Source: Rhodobacteraceae bacterium UBA3069 (lineage in GTDB: Bacteria; Pseudomonadota; Alphaproteobacteria; Rhodobacterales; Rhodobacteraceae). From it: a stretch of DNA of 23,182 nt. Of the stretch, positions 1 through 6,905 are shown in pieces. The number at the start of each line of letters is the position of its first letter. Positions within the stretch are counted from its first letter, which is position 1. The notes beneath the pieces are model-generated. The model had not been told where the DNA came from, did no database searches, and saw only the letters and a list, made by a program, of their open reading frames with translations. The DNA lies in NCBI GenBank assembly GCA_002366795.1, contig DFBX01000104.1:1-23182 (forward strand), written 5' to 3'. The translations under genes were made by a program, and so were the position numbers.

Positions 1-174
1 GTTTTCATCGACGCCGGTGCGCCAGGTGTAGTTCCACAGCCCGCCCCAGTTGCTTTGTTTCTCGAAACAGACGACTTCGGGGATCTCGGCGCTTTTTGCG
101 GCGGCGGATTGGAAGGCGCGAAGCTGGGCGAGGCCGGAGGGGCCGGCACCGATGACGGCGACTCGTTTGGTCAT
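1..174 (-). CDS. tmm: Trimethylamine monooxygenase, N-terminal fragment (runs off left edge)
   Basis: Flavin-containing monooxygenase that oxidises trimethylamine to trimethylamine N-oxide in the cytoplasm with NADPH and O2. Only the first 58 codons are present. They begin MTKRVAVIGAGPSGLAQLRA, a Rossmann GxGxxG FAD-binding motif at residues 9-14, and continue to an FEKQSNWGGLWNYTW stretch at residues 36-50, typical of bacterial Tmm and related FMOs. The ATG at 174 is preferred over the in-frame ATG at 180 because a GGGAG Shine-Dalgarno lies 7 nt before 174 but only 1 nt before 180. The gene is divergent from the binding-protein/XRE pair and shares a 178-bp regulatory region with it. Tmm identity comes from N-terminal sequence recognition plus the methylamine-pathway context. 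Another FMO is possible but unlikely. Confidence 0.88.
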   Translation of the reverse strand, partial: MTKRVAVIGAGPSGLAQLRAFQSAAAKSAEIPEVVCFEKQSNWGGLWNYTWRTGVDEN

Positions 175-202
175 GAACATTCTCCCTGTTGGGCTTTTAT
201 GC

Positions 203-237
203 TGGTATGGACCAATATTGCCAATTGGTTCTATTGG
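203..237. promoter_or_regulatory. Composite dyad operator between tmm and the binding-protein gene
   Basis: Two overlapping symmetric elements lie in the 178-bp AT-rich divergent intergenic region (175-352). TGGT-ATGG-ACCA occupies 203-214. CCAATA at 212-217 and TATTGG at 232-237 are mirror arms placed exactly 3 nt on either side of a central CCAATTGG palindrome (221-228), giving a 26-bp dyad. A further TTTGG-C-CCAAA palindrome sits at 248-258. The location is right for an operator controlling tmm and the opposite operon. The binding protein is unknown; the XRE-cupin product of the adjoining operon is the nearest candidate. The rest of the region shows no gene. Confidence 0.5.
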
Positions 238-352
238 ATTGCTTTGGTTTGGCCCAAAAATTTTCTGGTGGTCAATGAATTTTCTTTAGAGGAATATGAG
301 ATTCAGAAGGCTTACGGGTCATTTGGCCTATTTTTGAGCGCGAGGTGAAAAA

Positions 353-1639
353 ATGAGCGCCGGTTCCCTGGCACAAAGACTGGCTGTCGCGGGGCCCCTG
401 CCGCGGTTGAGCGTGCAGGATCGCGCACCGATCCGGATCGGCGCGCTTGTGCCAATGTCCGGGCCGGAGGAATCCTGGGGGCGGCCAGGCATCGAGGGCT
501 GTCAGATCTGGGTCGATTGGATCAATGCCCATGGCGGCATGATGCTCGGCGGGCGGCGCCATCTTGTGGAACTGGCCGTACATGACAGTGCGGAGGGGCC
601 CGAGGCGACGTTGGAGGTCGCGCGCCAGATGGTCGAGACACAGCGGGTGCGGCTCGTCCTGACGCTGGGCGGCGGCGATATGGCGCTGGCCCTGCCTTAT
701 CTGATGCGGCGGCGTATCCTGACCGCGACGCTGTTGCCCTCGGATCTGTCGCCGGATTTCCCCTATCTCATCGCCCCGGCCGAGGTGCACCCGTTCTTCA
801 ACGTCACGGGGGTCGATTGGCTGGCCCGGACCCGGCCCGAGGCGACACGCGTGGCGCTCTGCGCGCAAACGGACCTGATGGGGCTGCCATCTCTGGCGAC
901 CTACCGCGCGGCCTTTGACGTGGCCGGGCGCGAGGTGGTACGCGAAGTGCATTACAGGGCCGAGGCCGGGGATGCGACGCAGATTGTGGCCCGGATGATG
1001 TCGGCAAACCCGGATGTGCTGTGCTGGTGCTCCTCTGCCCCGCCGATGATCGAGCAATTGACCGAAGCCGCCTATCACGCCGGGTTCGAGGGCGAGATTT
1101 TGGCCTGTACCTGTGACAATTATCAGGCGCTGATCGCGCGCACCTCGCCCGCCTTCATGGAGCGGTTCACCTTTCAGTTTCCCGATTTCGATGACCCGGC
1201 GCTCACGGATACGGGGTTTTTCTTTCGCCGCCCCAAGGCGTTTTTCGACACCTATCTGGCGCGGTTCCCGGGGCAATGGTCGGCGGTGAGCTGGGAATAT
1301 GCCGCGATTCTGGATCTGTGGCATGAGGCGGTGGAAACGGCGGAGAGCCTTGGCACCGTATCGGTTCTGGCCGCGCTCAAACGCGGGCGGCGGATGCCGC
1401 ATGCTTTCGGGCTGGCGACTTGGTGGGGCACCGATGTCTACGGTATCGACAACGCGCTGGTGGGCGATTGGCCGGTGGTGGCGATCCGGGATGGCAAGGC
1501 GCAGATTCAGGAATTCGGCTCTGTCCTTGGCTGGCTTGAGGCCCATGGCGGGCGGCTGATGGAGGAGCTTGGCGACTTGGGTCAGCTCTGGCATCAGCGC
1601 GACAAGCCCGATCTGGAACGGGCGCTGGCGCAGGAGTGA
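353..1639 (+). CDS. Leaderless ABC-type (Leu/Ile/Val or AmiC-like) substrate-binding-fold protein
   Basis: A 428-residue type-1 periplasmic-binding-protein fold of the branched-chain amino acid/urea/amide class. After about 25 residues comes RIGALVPMSGP, the first beta strand and ligand loop typical of the family, followed by GIEGCQIWVDWINAHGG and alternating alpha/beta segments. No signal peptide or hydrophobic N-terminal helix is visible: the first 30 residues carry several charged residues, so the protein is probably cytoplasmic. No permease or ATPase genes adjoin it. Its stop (TGA 1637-1639) lies just before the XRE-cupin gene, so the two are co-transcribed. This resembles AmiC-type arrangements, where a binding-fold protein senses a small amide or amine. 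Transport is the alternative, but it would need export and partner subunits from elsewhere. The ligand is unknown; a methylated amine is an inference from context. Confidence 0.75.
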   Translation: MSAGSLAQRLAVAGPLPRLSVQDRAPIRIGALVPMSGPEESWGRPGIEGCQIWVDWINAHGGMMLGGRRHLVELAVHDSAEGPEATLEVARQMVETQRVRLVLTLGGGDMALALPYLMRRRILTATLLPSDLSPDFPYLIAPAEVHPFFNVTGVDWLARTRPEATRVALCAQTDLMGLPSLATYRAAFDVAGREVVREVHYRAEAGDATQIVARMMSANPDVLCWCSSAPPMIEQLTEAAYHAGFEGEILACTCDNYQALIARTSPAFMERFTFQFPDFDDPALTDTGFFFRRPKAFFDTYLARFPGQWSAVSWEYAAILDLWHEAVETAESLGTVSVLAALKRGRRMPHAFGLATWWGTDVYGIDNALVGDWPVVAIRDGKAQIQEFGSVLGWLEAHGGRLMEELGDLGQLWHQRDKPDLERALAQE

Positions 1640-1644
1640 CCGGG

Positions 1645-2313
1645 ATGAACGAGAGACATGTGACAGGAGAGACGGATTTGAAGCGGGAAGACACAGCGTT
1701 GCGCCAGAACCCCCATGCGGTGAAAGAGCCACGGGAAAAGAACCTTGAGGCCGCCATCGGGCGGCAGGTGCGTGAGTTGCGCAAACGTCAGCGGATGACC
1801 GGGGCCGATCTCGCCGCGCAGACGGGGCTGTCGGTGGGGATGTTGTCCAAGATCGAGAACGGGGTGATTTCGCCCTCTCTGAATACGATCTCCGTGCTGG
1901 CCCATGCTTTGAAAGTGCCCTTGGTGCAGCTTTTCTCCGGCTATGAGGAGGAGCGCGGGTGTATGCATGTGAAAGCGGGCGAGGGGGTCGAGATCGAGCG
2001 TGAGGGCACACGGGCCGGGCATCAATACAGTCTTTTGGGTCATATCGGATCGAACAATTCGGGCGTGGTGGTCGAGCCTTACCTGATCGAGCTGACCGAC
2101 GCCTCGGATCGTTTCCCGATGTTTCAGCACGAGGGGATCGAGCTTTTGTACATGCTCGAAGGCCGGGTCGATTACCGGCATGGCGACAAAATCTATGCGC
2201 TGGAGCCGGGGGACACGCTGCTGTTCGATTCGGATGCGCCGCATGGGCCGGAGGTCATCGTCGAGCTGCCGGCGCGCTATCTGTCGATCATCACCTACCC
2301 GCAACAGCGTTGA
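1645..2313 (+). CDS. XRE-family transcriptional regulator with C-terminal cupin domain
   Basis: A 222-residue cytoplasmic regulator. Residues about 37-92 form an XRE/Cro helix-turn-helix (IGRQVRELRKRQRMTGADLA, then GLSVGMLSKIENGVISPSL). Residues about 130-220 form a cupin beta-barrel (FQHEGIELLYMLEGRV, then YALEPGDTLLFDSDAPHGPE), the usual design of small-ligand sensors in amine and polyamine catabolism. I chose ATG 1645, which has AGGAG at 1632-1636 with an 8-nt spacer. The in-frame GTG at 1636 overlaps the upstream stop but abuts the Shine-Dalgarno with no spacer. It is co-directional with, and immediately after, the binding-fold protein. Likely targets are the tmm intergenic region and/or the mgs operon that starts 193 bp downstream. 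Target and ligand are inferred, not shown. Confidence 0.85.
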   Translation: MNERHVTGETDLKREDTALRQNPHAVKEPREKNLEAAIGRQVRELRKRQRMTGADLAAQTGLSVGMLSKIENGVISPSLNTISVLAHALKVPLVQLFSGYEEERGCMHVKAGEGVEIEREGTRAGHQYSLLGHIGSNNSGVVVEPYLIELTDASDRFPMFQHEGIELLYMLEGRVDYRHGDKIYALEPGDTLLFDSDAPHGPEVIVELPARYLSIITYPQQR

Positions 2314-2328
2314 CCTGTTCGCATTCCG

Positions 2329-2360
2329 CGTAAAATTTCACCGCATCGTCCGATTTTACG
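2329..2360. repeat. Inverted repeat upstream of the mgs operon
   Basis: CGTAAAAT at 2329-2336 is mirrored exactly by ATTTTACG at 2353-2360 across a 16-nt spacer. It lies 16 bp after the XRE-cupin stop and about 150 bp before mgsA. There is no T-tract, so it is a weak terminator candidate and could instead be an operator. Confidence 0.35.
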
Positions 2361-2430
2361 GCGGATGTGGTCGGTTTTTGGGCGAAGGGGCCGAACGCTC
2401 ATGAATTTTCCAATGAGGAGAAAAACTTTC

Positions 2431-2460
2431 TTGAAGGGAAAATAAGTTCCCCCTAGCTAT
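2431..2460 (+). promoter_or_regulatory. Possible sigma70-type promoter of the mgs-gmaS operon
   Basis: TTGAAG (2431-2436) and TAGCTA (2454-2459) are separated by 17 nt, about 50 bp before the mgsA start. The -35 matches the consensus at four of six positions but the -10 is weak. It is the best-spaced candidate I see in the 193-bp gap before mgsA. Confidence 0.3.
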
Positions 2461-2506
2461 GGATCAACGGCGCGTGACGCCGATGAACACCGCAATGGAG
2501 GAACCT

Positions 2507-3397
2507 ATGTGTGGCATTGTTGGCCTCTTCCTGAAAAAGGATGAATTGCGCCCGCAGCTGGGCGACCTGCTGACCGATATGCTCATCACCATGACCGACC
2601 GTGGCCCGGACAGTGCCGGGATCGCGATCTATGGCGATGAGGCGGAAGGCAGCGTGAAAATCACCGTGCAATCGGACACGCCGGAGACGGCGTTCGCCGA
2701 TCTCGACGCCGCCGTCTGTGCCGTCGTGGATGCGCCGGTGACGATCAGGGTTCTGGACACCCATGCGGTTCTCACCCTGCCGGAGACGGTCGAAAAAGCC
2801 GCCGTCGCCTTTCTCGAAGAGCGCGGCCTGCGGATCATGGGCTCCGGCGCGTCGATGGAGATTTACAAGGAGGTCGGCCTGCCGAAAGACGTCGCGCGCC
2901 GCTTTGGTCTGCGCGAAATGGGCGGCTCCCACGGCATCGGTCACACCCGCATGGCCACCGAATCTGCGGTGACCACCATGGGGGCGCACCCGTTTTCGAC
3001 CGCCGACGACCAGTGTCTCGTGCACAATGGCTCGCTGTCCAACCACAACCAGATGCGCCGCAAACTCGCCAAAAAGGGCGTGTTCACCCGCTCGGAAAAC
3101 GACACGGAAGTGGGCGCGGCCTATATCTCAAGCCGGATCGCGGAGGGGGCCTCTTTGGGCGAGGCCCTGGAAGGTACGCTCACGGATATCGACGGTTTTT
3201 TCACCTTTGTGATGGGCACCAGAAACGGCTTTGGCGTCGTGCGTGACCCGATCGCCTGCAAACCCGCCGTCATGGCCGAGACCGACGATTACGTCGCCTT
3301 CGCCTCGGAATACCGCGCCTTTGCCGACCTTCCGGGGATCGAGGCGGCGCGGGTCTGGGAACCGGAACCCGCAACTGTTTACTTCTGGGAGCGCTGA
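2507..3397 (+). CDS. mgsA: N-methylglutamate synthase subunit A (glutamine-amidotransferase domain)
   Basis: The amidotransferase-like subunit of N-methylglutamate synthase. It hydrolyses gamma-glutamylmethylamide so that methylamine can be transferred to 2-oxoglutarate on the partner subunits. The 296-residue protein starts MCGIVGLFLKK, a class-II amidotransferase N-terminus whose Cys2 becomes the N-terminal nucleophile after Met removal. GPDSAGIAI (about 38-46), HGIGHTRMATES and VHNGSLSNHNQMR are the usual amidotransferase loops, as in the GltB N-terminal domain. ATG 2507 is fixed by the need for Cys2 and by GGAGG at 2497-2501. In-frame upstream ATGs at 2459 and 2483 would bury the cysteine. 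First gene of mgsABC-gmaS; mgsB begins 3 nt after its stop. Confidence 0.93.
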   Translation: MCGIVGLFLKKDELRPQLGDLLTDMLITMTDRGPDSAGIAIYGDEAEGSVKITVQSDTPETAFADLDAAVCAVVDAPVTIRVLDTHAVLTLPETVEKAAVAFLEERGLRIMGSGASMEIYKEVGLPKDVARRFGLREMGGSHGIGHTRMATESAVTTMGAHPFSTADDQCLVHNGSLSNHNQMRRKLAKKGVFTRSENDTEVGAAYISSRIAEGASLGEALEGTLTDIDGFFTFVMGTRNGFGVVRDPIACKPAVMAETDDYVAFASEYRAFADLPGIEAARVWEPEPATVYFWER

Positions 3398-3400
3398 GAC

Positions 3401-4087
3401 ATGAGCACCACTCTCGATATGGCCACGACCGAATTGCGCGAGGTCAACACCATGCTTCAGACGGCCGCCAAGGCCCATGCGAATGAAAACTATATCATCA
3501 CCAACGCCCGGGGCAGCCATGCCATGGCCTGTGGTCTCGACGGTCCGCTCACCGTGAACGTCAAAGGTTCGACGGGCTATTACTGCGCCGGGATGAACAA
3601 GGACGCCACGATCATCGTCGAAGGCTCCGCCGGGCCGGGTGTCGCGGAAAACATGATGTCCGGCGTCGTGACCATCGAAGGCGATGCCTCGCAATATGCC
3701 GGCGCGACCGGCCATGGCGGCCTCTTGAACATCAAGGGCAACGCCTCCTCGCGTTGCGGCATTTCGATGAAGGGCATCGACATCGTGGTGCATGGCAACA
3801 TCGGCCATATGTCGGCGTTCATGGCACAAAAGGGCAATCTGGTCGTGCTGGGGGACGCGGGCGACGCGCTGGGCGACAGTCTTTATGAGGCACGGCTTTT
3901 CGTGCGCGGCACGGTGAAATCTCTGGGCGCGGATTGTGTCGAGAAGGAGATGCGCCCGGAGCATATCGAGATCCTCAAGGAGCTTTTGGAGAAAGCGGGC
4001 GCCGACGCCCGGCCCGAAGAGTTCAAACGCTACGGCTCCGCCCGCAAGCTCTATAATTTCAACATCGATCACGCCGACGCATACTGA
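3401..4087 (+). CDS. mgsB: N-methylglutamate synthase subunit B (GXGXG domain)
   Basis: A 228-residue protein equivalent to the C-terminal GXGXG beta-helix domain of glutamate synthase (GltB3-like). In this family the domain is structural and helps form the intersubunit channel. Visible signs are repeating glycine-rich turns about 18-20 residues apart, such as VKGSTGYYCAGM, VEGSAGPGVAENMMSG, IEGDASQYAGATGHGG and VLGDAGDALGDSLYEA. There is no cofactor motif of its own. It follows mgsA by 3 nt and precedes mgsC by 10 nt, with its stop inside the mgsC Shine-Dalgarno region, so translation is probably coupled. Splitting GltB into three genes is characteristic of MgsABC and of some archaeal-type glutamate synthases. 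The gmaS and mgd neighbours decide for the N-methylglutamate pathway. Confidence 0.92.
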   Translation: MSTTLDMATTELREVNTMLQTAAKAHANENYIITNARGSHAMACGLDGPLTVNVKGSTGYYCAGMNKDATIIVEGSAGPGVAENMMSGVVTIEGDASQYAGATGHGGLLNIKGNASSRCGISMKGIDIVVHGNIGHMSAFMAQKGNLVVLGDAGDALGDSLYEARLFVRGTVKSLGADCVEKEMRPEHIEILKELLEKAGADARPEEFKRYGSARKLYNFNIDHADAY

Positions 4088-4097
4088 GGAGCGCGAT

Positions 4098-5423
4098 ATG
4101 GACAAGACACCGCAAACGGAGCCGCGTCAAAGCTGGACCTTCTCCAATTCGATCAACTCGGAAATTCGCCGCGCCGCCGACACCGGTATCTACGACATCC
4201 GGGGCGGGGGCGCGAAACGGCGTGTGCCGCATTTCGACGATCTGCTGTTCCTGGGCGCCTCGATGTCGCGTTACCCGCTCGAAGGCTACCGTGAGAAATG
4301 CGAAACCTCTGTCACGCTCGGCATGCGGTTTGCGAAAAAGCCGATCGAGCTGAAAATCCCGATCACCATTGCGGGCATGTCCTTTGGGTCCCTGTCCGGT
4401 CCTGCAAAAGAGGCCTTGGGCCGCGGCGCCTCCATGGCGGGCACTTCGACCACCACGGGCGATGGCGGCATGACCGAAGAGGAACGCGGCCATTCAGACA
4501 AGCTGGTCTATCAATATCTGCCCTCGCGCTACGGCATGAACCCCGACGATCTGCGCCGGGCCGATGCGATCGAGATCGTGGTCGGTCAAGGCGCGAAACC
4601 CGGTGGCGGCGGGATGCTTTTGGGGCAGAAGATCACCGAACGGGTCGCGGGGATGCGCGATTTGCCGGTGGGGATCGACCAGCGCTCCGCCTGTCGCCAC
4701 CCCGACTGGACCGGCCCGGATGATCTGGAGATCAAGATCCTCGAACTGCGTGAAATCACCAATTGGGAAAAGCCGATCTACATCAAGGTCGGCGGCGCGC
4801 GGCCCTATTACGACGTGGCGCTGGCCTGTAAGGCGGGCGCGGATGTGATCGTGTTGGACGGGATGCAGGGCGGCACGGCGGCGACCCAGGACGTGTTCAT
4901 CGAACATGTCGGTCAGCCGACGCTGGCGTGCATTCGCCCCGCCGTTCAGGCGCTGCAGGATCTGGGGTTGCACCGCGAAGTTCAACTCGTTGTCTCCGGC
5001 GGCATTCGCACCGGCGCGGATGTGGCGAAAGCGCTGGCACTGGGGGCGGATGCGGTGTCGATCGGCACGGCGGCACTTGTGGCGCTGGGCGACAATGACC
5101 CGAAATGGGAGGCCGAGTACAACAAGCTCGGCACGACGGCGGGGGCCTATGACGACTGGCACGAGGGCCGCGATCCGGCGGGGATCACCACGCAGGATGC
5201 GGAGCTGATGAAACGCCTCGATCCCGAAGCGGCGGGCCGCAAGCTGCGCAACTACCTCAATGTGCTGACGCTGGAATGCCAGACTTTGGCGCGGGCCTGT
5301 GGTCACAACCATGTCCACAATTTGGAGCCCGAAGACCTCTGCGCCCTGACCATGGAGGCCGCCGCCATGGCGCAGGTGCCGCTGGCGGGCACCAATTGGT
5401 ATCCGGGCAAGCCGGGCTTTTGA
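4098..5423 (+). CDS. mgsC: N-methylglutamate synthase subunit C (FMN-binding glutamate synthase domain)
   Basis: The catalytic synthase subunit, 441 residues, homologous to the central FMN-binding TIM barrel of glutamate synthase (GltB2). It makes N-methylglutamate from 2-oxoglutarate and the methylamine released by MgsA. Seen in order: IAGMSFGSLSGPAKEALGRG (start of the synthase barrel), TSTTTGDGGMTEEER, GQGAKPGGGGMLLGQKI, YIKVGGARPYYDVALACKAGADVIVLDGMQGGTAATQ, and VSGGIRTGADVAKALALGADAVSIGTAAL, the phosphate-binding FMN site. The C-terminal CQTLARAC and later LC cysteines do not match the C-x5-C-x4-C 3Fe-4S pattern of classical GltB, so cluster content is uncertain. ATG 4098 has GAGGAG at 4086-4091. 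Longer in-frame openings upstream would overlap mgsB and look spurious. Confidence 0.93.
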   Translation: MDKTPQTEPRQSWTFSNSINSEIRRAADTGIYDIRGGGAKRRVPHFDDLLFLGASMSRYPLEGYREKCETSVTLGMRFAKKPIELKIPITIAGMSFGSLSGPAKEALGRGASMAGTSTTTGDGGMTEEERGHSDKLVYQYLPSRYGMNPDDLRRADAIEIVVGQGAKPGGGGMLLGQKITERVAGMRDLPVGIDQRSACRHPDWTGPDDLEIKILELREITNWEKPIYIKVGGARPYYDVALACKAGADVIVLDGMQGGTAATQDVFIEHVGQPTLACIRPAVQALQDLGLHREVQLVVSGGIRTGADVAKALALGADAVSIGTAALVALGDNDPKWEAEYNKLGTTAGAYDDWHEGRDPAGITTQDAELMKRLDPEAAGRKLRNYLNVLTLECQTLARACGHNHVHNLEPEDLCALTMEAAAMAQVPLAGTNWYPGKPGF

Positions 5424-5446
5424 GCGCCATTTGAGAGAAAGGGGGG

Positions 5447-5465
5447 GAGGGGCCGCGCGCCCCTC
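5447..5465 (+). other. Intercistronic stem-loop between mgsC and gmaS
   Basis: GAGGGGC (5447-5453) pairs perfectly with GCCCCTC (5459-5465) around a 5-nt loop, and no T-tract follows. It sits in the 88-bp gap before gmaS. It could affect mRNA processing or stability, or partly attenuate transcription. Confidence 0.5.
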
Positions 5466-5511
5466 TCATCCTGACGAATTCGACCAACAGGGACAGAAAA
5501 AGGACAAGACG

Positions 5512-6828
5512 ATGAGCGTTCTTGCAGATTTCGCCGCAAAGACCGGCGTGAAATATTTCATGATCTCCTACACCGATCTCTTCGGCGGCCAGCGTGCCAA
5601 ACTGGTACCGGCGCAGGCGATTGCGGATATGGAAGAAGACGGGGCGGGGTTTGCGGGCTTTGCCACATGGTTCGACATGACGCCGGCGCACCCCGATATG
5701 CTGGCCGTGCCGGACGCCTCCGCCGTGATCCAATTGCCATGGAAACCCGAGGTCGCCTGGGTCCCCGCCGATTGCATCATGGAGGGCGAGGCGGTCGAAC
5801 AGGCGCCGCGCAACGTCTTGCGCAAACTGGTCAAAGAGGCGTCTGATGCAGGTCTGCGGGTCAAGACGGGCATCGAGGCGGAGTTCTTTTTGCTGACGCC
5901 CGAGGGGGACAGGATTTCTGATCCCTTCGACACGGCGGAAAAGCCGTGTTATGACCAGCAAGCGGTGATGCGCCGCTATGACGTCATCGCGGAGATTTGC
6001 GATTACATGCTCGATCTGGGCTGGGGCCCCTACCAGAACGACCACGAGGACGCCAATGGCCAGTTCGAGATGAACTGGGATTTTGACGATGCTCTGGTCA
6101 CGGCGGATCGTCATTCCTTCTTTAAATTCATGGTCAAATCCGTGGCCGAAAAGCATGGGCTCAAGGCCACCTTCATGCCCAAACCGATCGAGGGTCTGAC
6201 CGGCAATGGCTGCCACGCGCATATCTCCGTCTGGGATCTTGAGGGCAAGGCCAACGCCTTCGCGGGCAAGGCTCCCGGTCAAGTGGGCGAAGTGGGCCTG
6301 TCGGAGCAGGGCGGCTATTTCCTCGGCGGGATCATGAAACATGCCGAAGCGCTGGCCGCGATCACCAACCCGACCGTGAACAGTTATAAACGCATCAACG
6401 CGCCGCGCACCATGTCGGGGGCAACCTGGGCGCCCAATACCGTGACCTGGACCGGCAACAACCGCACCCACATGGTCCGCGTACCGGGACCGGGGCGGTT
6501 CGAGCTGCGCCTGCCGGACGGGGCGGTGAACCCCTATCTGTTGCAGGCGGTGATCATCGCGGCGGGTCTGTCGGGCATCCGCTCCAAAGCCGATCCGGGC
6601 AAGCGTTACGACATCGACATGTATGCCGAAGGCCACCTGATCACGGATGCGCCGAAACTGCCGCTCAACATGTTGGATGCGATCCGCGCCTATGATGCCG
6701 ATCCTGAGTTGAAAGCGATGCTGGGCGACGATTTTTCCGCCTCCTACATCAAGATGAAACATCAGGAATGGAACGCCTTCGTGTCGCATTTCTCGCGGTG
6801 GGAAAAAGACAATACGCTCGACATTTGA
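5512..6828 (+). CDS. gmaS: Gamma-glutamylmethylamide synthetase (glutamine synthetase family)
   Basis: Condenses methylamine with glutamate using ATP to give gamma-glutamylmethylamide, the entry step of the N-methylglutamate pathway. The 438-residue length fits GmaS. Glutamine synthetase motifs seen include EAEFFLLT (E122 and E124, metal ligands), DHEDANGQFEMNWDFDD (E186), GNGCHAHIS at 231-239 in place of the usual GS stretch with two histidines, NPTVNSYKRINAPRTMSG, and RFELRLPDGAVNPYL. The start is ATG 5512, with AAAGGA at 5499-5504 giving about 7 nt spacing. Longer openings have no better ribosome site. It is the last gene of mgsABC-gmaS and is followed by a strong terminator. A gamma-glutamyl-polyamine or isopropylamide ligase is the alternative in this superfamily, but the adjoining mgs and mgd genes make GmaS very likely. 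Confidence 0.95.
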   Translation: MSVLADFAAKTGVKYFMISYTDLFGGQRAKLVPAQAIADMEEDGAGFAGFATWFDMTPAHPDMLAVPDASAVIQLPWKPEVAWVPADCIMEGEAVEQAPRNVLRKLVKEASDAGLRVKTGIEAEFFLLTPEGDRISDPFDTAEKPCYDQQAVMRRYDVIAEICDYMLDLGWGPYQNDHEDANGQFEMNWDFDDALVTADRHSFFKFMVKSVAEKHGLKATFMPKPIEGLTGNGCHAHISVWDLEGKANAFAGKAPGQVGEVGLSEQGGYFLGGIMKHAEALAAITNPTVNSYKRINAPRTMSGATWAPNTVTWTGNNRTHMVRVPGPGRFELRLPDGAVNPYLLQAVIIAAGLSGIRSKADPGKRYDIDMYAEGHLITDAPKLPLNMLDAIRAYDADPELKAMLGDDFSASYIKMKHQEWNAFVSHFSRWEKDNTLDI

Positions 6829-6842
6829 GCCAGATGTCCTTG

Positions 6843-6866
6843 GGTGAAAGTGACCTCTCTTTCACC
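6843..6866 (+). other. Stem-loop just before the gmaS terminator
   Basis: GGTGAAAG (6843-6850) and CTTTCACC (6859-6866) form a perfect 8-bp stem with an 8-nt loop, starting 14 nt after the gmaS stop. With the terminator hairpin it makes a tandem pair at the operon end and may protect the 3' end. Confidence 0.5.
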
Positions 6867-6872
6867 GTTCCC

Positions 6873-6905
6873 AACAGGCCCGGTTCACGCCGGGCCTGTT
6901 TTTTT
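6873..6905 (+). terminator. Rho-independent terminator of mgsABC-gmaS
   Basis: ACAGGCCCGG (6874-6883) pairs with CCGGGCCTGT (6890-6899) around a 6-nt loop, extended by A6873-T6900, and runs directly into a T-tract (6899-6905). It lies 44 nt after the gmaS stop. The T-tract is only on the plus strand. The element also covers the last codons and stop of the convergent GlxA-type gene. Confidence 0.85.

Noticed and set aside
366..385. Sigma54-like CTGGCACAAAGACTGGCTG near the binding-protein start
   Set aside because: The -12 TTGC element does not match at the required spacing and the site is inside the reading frame.
1636..1644. GTG at 1636 as start of the XRE-cupin gene, overlapping the upstream stop by 4 nt
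   Set aside because: The only Shine-Dalgarno (AGGAG 1632-1636) would directly abut or overlap it, whereas ATG 1645 has an 8-nt spacer.
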